Positions 12,601-15,096 of a stretch of 15,096 bases of DNA are shown here, piece by piece. The notes under the pieces were generated by a model, which worked only from the letters and a program-made list of their open reading frames with translations, did not search any database and had not been told where the DNA came from. Each line of letters opens with the position of its first letter. The first letter of the stretch is position 1. Both the position numbers and the translations under genes were made by a program. Source of the DNA: Paratractidigestivibacter sp963649365. GTDB taxonomy: Bacteria; Actinomycetota; Coriobacteriia; Coriobacteriales; Atopobiaceae. The stretch spans positions 1 through 15,096 of the forward strand of contig CAVJHQ010000057.1 of assembly GCA_963649365.1 (NCBI GenBank), read 5' to 3'.

Positions 12601-12849
12601 TCACAGCATTGCGACGGCCGCCGCAATAACCACGATGACCAGGGCAAACGGCATCAGGCAGCCGCCGCATCCGCAACCCCTGCCCGGAGGCGGCGGGGGC
12701 GGAGGACCCCAGGGACCTCTCCGCGGGCCGCCGAAGCCGCCGGGCCGGCCGAAGCCCCCAGGTCCGCCGAAGCCGCCAGGGCCGCCTGGTCCGCCAGGCC
12801 CTCCGAAGCCGCCGGGCCCTCCGAAACCGCCAGGTCCAGGTCCATGCAT
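12601..12849 (-). CDS. Small Gly/Pro-rich protein with Cys cluster and C-terminal membrane anchor
   Basis: An 82-residue protein of unknown function. Residues 1-41 are repeats of the type GGFGGPGG, residues 42-58 are Arg/Pro-rich with seven Pro in a row, Cys59, Cys61 and Cys64 form a GCGCGGC cluster, and residues 65-82 are a hydrophobic segment (LMPFALVIVVIAAAVAML) that can span the membrane. The layout is like a tail-anchored protein with the flexible part in the cytoplasm. It is a real gene rather than low-complexity noise: a perfect AAAGGAGG lies 7 nt before the ATG, and the end of the frame is a clean hydrophobic tail. The layout recalls the CYSTM-type Cys/TM small proteins of stress response, but I cannot claim homology. 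It is convergent with the vWA gene. Confidence 0.72.
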   Translation of the reverse strand: MHGPGPGGFGGPGGFGGPGGPGGPGGFGGPGGFGRPGGFGGPRRGPWGPPPPPPPGRGCGCGGCLMPFALVIVVIAAAVAML

Positions 12850-13130
12850 CGTGTGCCTCCTTTGTCGGCAAGCGATCGGGAAACGCCGCGCGTGCCCTCG
12901 GCGGGCACCCGGTTACCGGACATTCTCCCACCATGCGGCCCCGCGCTATCGTCGTGCGGGGCTTCTGGGGCTCCCGCGCCAGCGGGAAGGCGAGTCGCAG
13001 GCGCGGGAACTCTCGAGAACGTCCGATTGAACCAGGAATAGCAGAGCAGCTGTCGGTATTTCCACAGTTGCCAACTGAGCAAACGCGCCCGATTCCCGGC
13101 GGATCGCGTCGAGAGACGCAAGGGCCTGAG
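12850..13130 (-). promoter_or_regulatory. Gene-free region upstream of the Gly/Pro-rich peptide gene (hairpins and a palindrome)
   Basis: No gene seen. On the way from the trp terminator to the peptide gene there are GC hairpins: GCCCCGC 12938-12944 with GCGGGGC 12956-12962, GTGCCC-TCGGC-GGGCAC near 12892-12908, and CCCGC-GCCA-GCGGG near 12974-12987. A perfect palindrome CAGTTG-C-CAACTG lies at 13065-13077 in the most AT-rich part, a candidate operator. The minus strand has a TGCTATTCC extended -10-like element at about 13035-13043. The AAAGGAGG site ends the region. Confidence 0.4.
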
Positions 13131-13135
13131 CCCAA

Positions 13136-13178
13136 CAAAACGGGGCCCGCCGGGCACCGAAGCGCCCGACGGGCCCGA
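13136..13178 (-). terminator. Intrinsic terminator of the trp genes
   Basis: On the minus strand the stem CGGGCCCG-T-CGGGC pairs with GCCCG-G-CGGGCCC (one mismatch) around the loop GCTTCGGT, and is followed by CGTTTTGTTG. It lies about 40 bp after the trpA stop codon, which fits the end of the trp operon transcript. Confidence 0.75.
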
Positions 13179-13216
13179 ACCTGCGCTGGACCAGCGGCGA
13201 GAAGGTCGGCCCCGCC

Positions 13217-14011
13217 TTACGCCGCGTGCACGGCCTCGGCCATGGCGCGGACGTACTCGGCCACGTAGGGCACCGCGCCCTCGCCGTGCTCGGCCAGGAT
13301 CTTGATGATCGCAGAGCCGACGATGGCGCCGTCGGACTTGGCGGCCATGTTCGCGGCCTGCTCGGGCGTCGAGATGCCGAAGCCCACGGCGCAGGGCACG
13401 TCGGTGGCGCCGCGCACGAGCTCGACCATGGCGGCGATGTCCGTCGTGATCTCGGAGCGCACGCCGGTGACGCCGAGCGAGCTCACGCAGTAGACGAAGC
13501 CGGCGGCGTCGCTCGCGATCTCGCGGATGCGCTCGTGGGAGGTCGGCGCGATGAGGCTCACGAGGTCGAGGCCCTCCGCGGCCAGGGGCTCGGCGAACTC
13601 GGGCTTCTCCTCGTGCGGCACGTCGGGCAGGATGACGCCGTCGATGCCCGCCTTCGCGGCCGCGGCGGCAAAGCGCTCGAGGCCGTAGGAGAAGAGCACG
13701 TTCGAGTAGGTCATGAAGACCATCGGGACCTCGACGCCGCGGGCGCGCAGGCGCTCCACCAGCGCAAAGACGTCGTCGGTGGTCACGTTGTTGGCCAGCG
13801 CGCGGATGTTGGCCTCCTGGATCACGGGGCCCTCGGCCGTGGGGTCGGAGAACGGGATGCCGAGCTCGATCAGGTCGGCGCCGGCCTCGGCCATGGCGAC
13901 GACGGCCTCCTCGGTCACGTCGAGCGTCGGGTCTCCGCAGGTGATGAACGGGATGAAGGCCTTCTTGCGCGAGCCGTCGGCGGCGGTGAAGGCGGAAGCG
14001 ATTCTACTCAT
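13217..14011 (-). CDS. trpA: Tryptophan synthase alpha chain
   Basis: Cleaves indole-3-glycerol phosphate to indole and glyceraldehyde 3-phosphate; indole passes to TrpB. The 264-residue TIM barrel has PFITCGDP (21-28), the catalytic Glu in LIELGIPFSDP (47-57), VFMTYSNVLFSYG (97-109), VILPDVPHEE (125-134), the phosphate-binding loop SSLGVTGVR (177-185) and VGFGISTPEQA (208-218). The second catalytic residue, Asp60 of the Salmonella enzyme (PLADGP), is Glu here (PTAEGP, codon GAG); such a variant occurs in some other bacteria, so the enzyme is probably active. The ATG lies inside the end of trpB (8-nt overlap), with the ribosome binding site GGAGAGGA in trpB. It is the last gene before the trp terminator. 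Confidence 0.96.
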   Translation of the reverse strand: MSRIASAFTAADGSRKKAFIPFITCGDPTLDVTEEAVVAMAEAGADLIELGIPFSDPTAEGPVIQEANIRALANNVTTDDVFALVERLRARGVEVPMVFMTYSNVLFSYGLERFAAAAAKAGIDGVILPDVPHEEKPEFAEPLAAEGLDLVSLIAPTSHERIREIASDAAGFVYCVSSLGVTGVRSEITTDIAAMVELVRGATDVPCAVGFGISTPEQAANMAAKSDGAIVGSAIIKILAEHGEGAVPYVAEYVRAMAEAVHAA

Positions 14012-15096
14012 GGAGGTCCTCTCCCCTGTAGCGGGCGATGGCGGCGACGTCCTTGTCGCCGCGGCCGGACAGCGTGACGATGATGATCTGGTCGCTCGAC
14101 ATGGTCGGCGCGAGCTTGATGGCGTGCGCGACGGCGTGGGCGCTCTCGATGGCGGGGATCACGCCCTCGGTGCGGCTCAGGTACTCGAAGGCGTCGACGG
14201 CCTCGTCGTCGGTGACGGGCACGTACTCGGCGCGGCCCTCGTCGCGGAGCATCGCGTGCTCGGGACCGACGCCCGGGTAGTCGAGGCCGGCCGAGATGCT
14301 GTACACGGGCGCGATCTGGCCGTACTCGTCCTGGCAGAAGTAGCTCTTCATGCCGTGGAAGATGCCGAGCTTGCCCGTGGCCATCGTGGCCGCCGTCTCC
14401 CAGGTGTCGACGCCGCGGCCGGCCGCCTCGCAGCCGATCAGGCGCACGCCCTCGTCGCCGATGAAGTGGTAGAAGCTGCCGATGGCGTTGGAGCCGCCGC
14501 CCACGCAGGCGAGCACGGCGTCGGGAAGCTTGCCCTCGGCCTCGAGGATCTGCGCACGGGCTTCTCGGCTGATCACGGCCTGGAAGTCGCGGACGATCGT
14601 CGGGAAGGGGTGCGGGCCCATGACGGAGCCGAGGCAGTAGTGGGTGTCGTCGATGCGGTTGGTCCACTCGCGGAAGGTCTCCGAGACGGCGTCCTTGAGC
14701 GTGCCGGTGCCGGCCGAGACGCCCACGACCTCGGAGCCGAGCAGGCGCATGCGGTAGACGTTCAGCGCCTGGCGCTCCATGTCCTCGGTGCCCATGTAGA
14801 CGCGGCATTCCATGCCCAGAAGCGCCGCCGCGGTGGCGGTGGCCACGCCGTGCTGGCCGGCGCCCGTCTCGGCGATCAGGCGGGTCTTGCCCATCTTCTT
14901 GGCAAGAAGCGCCTGGCCGAGGACGTTGTTGATCTTGTGCGCGCCGGTGTGGTTCAGGTCCTCGCGCTTGAGGTAGACCTTGGCGCCGCCGAGGTCGGCC
15001 GTCATGTTGGCGGCGTAGTAGAGCAGGCTCGGGCGACCGGCGTAGTTGTTGAGCAGGTCGGTGAGCTCGGCGTTGAACTCGGGGTCGTCCTTGTAG
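14004..15096 (-). CDS. trpB: Tryptophan synthase beta chain (5' end outside the window)
   Basis: PLP enzyme that joins indole and L-serine to make tryptophan; works as an alpha2-beta2 complex with TrpA. About 364 C-terminal residues are visible, beginning in the YKDDPEFNAELTDLL segment. Visible motifs: KREDLNHTGAHKIN with the PLP-binding Lys, ETGAGQHGVATA with the catalytic Glu, GGGSNAIG that holds the PLP phosphate, GLDYPGVGPEH (COMM-domain end and beta-strand region) and the C-terminal LSGRGDKD. Lysine, glutamate and glycine loop are all intact. The stop codon TAG overlaps trpA by 8 nt, which indicates translational coupling. The upstream trp genes and any leader are not in the window. Confidence 0.97.
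   Translation of the reverse strand, partial: YKDDPEFNAELTDLLNNYAGRPSLLYYAANMTADLGGAKVYLKREDLNHTGAHKINNVLGQALLAKKMGKTRLIAETGAGQHGVATATAAALLGMECRVYMGTEDMERQALNVYRMRLLGSEVVGVSAGTGTLKDAVSETFREWTNRIDDTHYCLGSVMGPHPFPTIVRDFQAVISREARAQILEAEGKLPDAVLACVGGGSNAIGSFYHFIGDEGVRLIGCEAAGRGVDTWETAATMATGKLGIFHGMKSYFCQDEYGQIAPVYSISAGLDYPGVGPEHAMLRDEGRAEYVPVTDDEAVDAFEYLSRTEGVIPAIESAHAVAHAIKLAPTMSSDQIIIVTLSGRGDKDVAAIARYRGEDLHE

Noticed and set aside
12729..12840. Repeats that could suggest a CRISPR-like array
   Set aside because: The repeats are short codon-level repeats encoding Gly/Pro-rich protein, with no spacers of equal length and no cas genes.

Overview
The window looks like chromosomal DNA of a high-GC member of the Coriobacteriia (Actinomycetota; a Collinsella/Olsenella-like gut or oral anaerobe). 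The reasons are the very GC-rich third codon positions, strong AGGAGG-type ribosome binding sites, and protein sequences of actinobacterial and clostridial flavour. This assignment is inference from composition and protein resemblance. I see no tRNA, rRNA, CRISPR array, insertion sequence or phage gene.

Layout. (1) 1-3003: the 5' part of metG (methionyl-tRNA synthetase, minus strand) faces away from a LysR-type regulator. Next comes a 316-bp intergenic region with a cluster of ATAG/CTAT half-sites resembling a MET-box, then a cobalamin-independent methionine synthase-like gene (MetE C-terminal-domain family, YxjG/YxjH type). This block is plausibly a small methionine-supply and methionine-use locus. 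(2) 3001-5476, minus strand: queD (queuosine/preQ0 precursor), then a GH5 exo-glucanase-like protein that has lost both catalytic glutamates, overlapping rsmI (16S rRNA C1402 2'-O-methyltransferase). A strong bidirectional terminator separates rsmI from the convergent MetE-like gene. (3) 5579-8514, minus strand: degV (fatty-acid-binding protein) and a Tat-exported lipoprotein of the subtype-B tannase alpha/beta-hydrolase fold, tightly coupled. (4) 8606-10024, plus strand: an acylphosphatase with an N-terminal extension, then a second LysR-type regulator that is a colinear paralogue of the first. (5) 10071-12849, the accessory-looking part: a solitary RelE/ParE-like toxin (minus); a macro-domain/helix-turn-helix fusion protein (plus) preceded by three phased GTTCCC repeats; a von Willebrand A-domain protein (plus); and a tiny Gly/Pro-rich protein with a Cys cluster and a C-terminal membrane anchor (minus). 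(6) 13136-15096, minus strand: trpB (5' end outside the window) and trpA, overlapping by 8 nt and closed by a terminator.

The most interesting material is the macro-HTH / vWA / Gly-Pro membrane peptide neighbourhood with its own direct-repeat operator candidate, the catalytically dead GH5-like protein locked to rsmI, the tannase-like lipoprotein with a low-complexity insertion, and the MET-box-like element with two paralogous LysR regulators. None is proven to be a new system from sequence alone; the checks that would decide each are stated.
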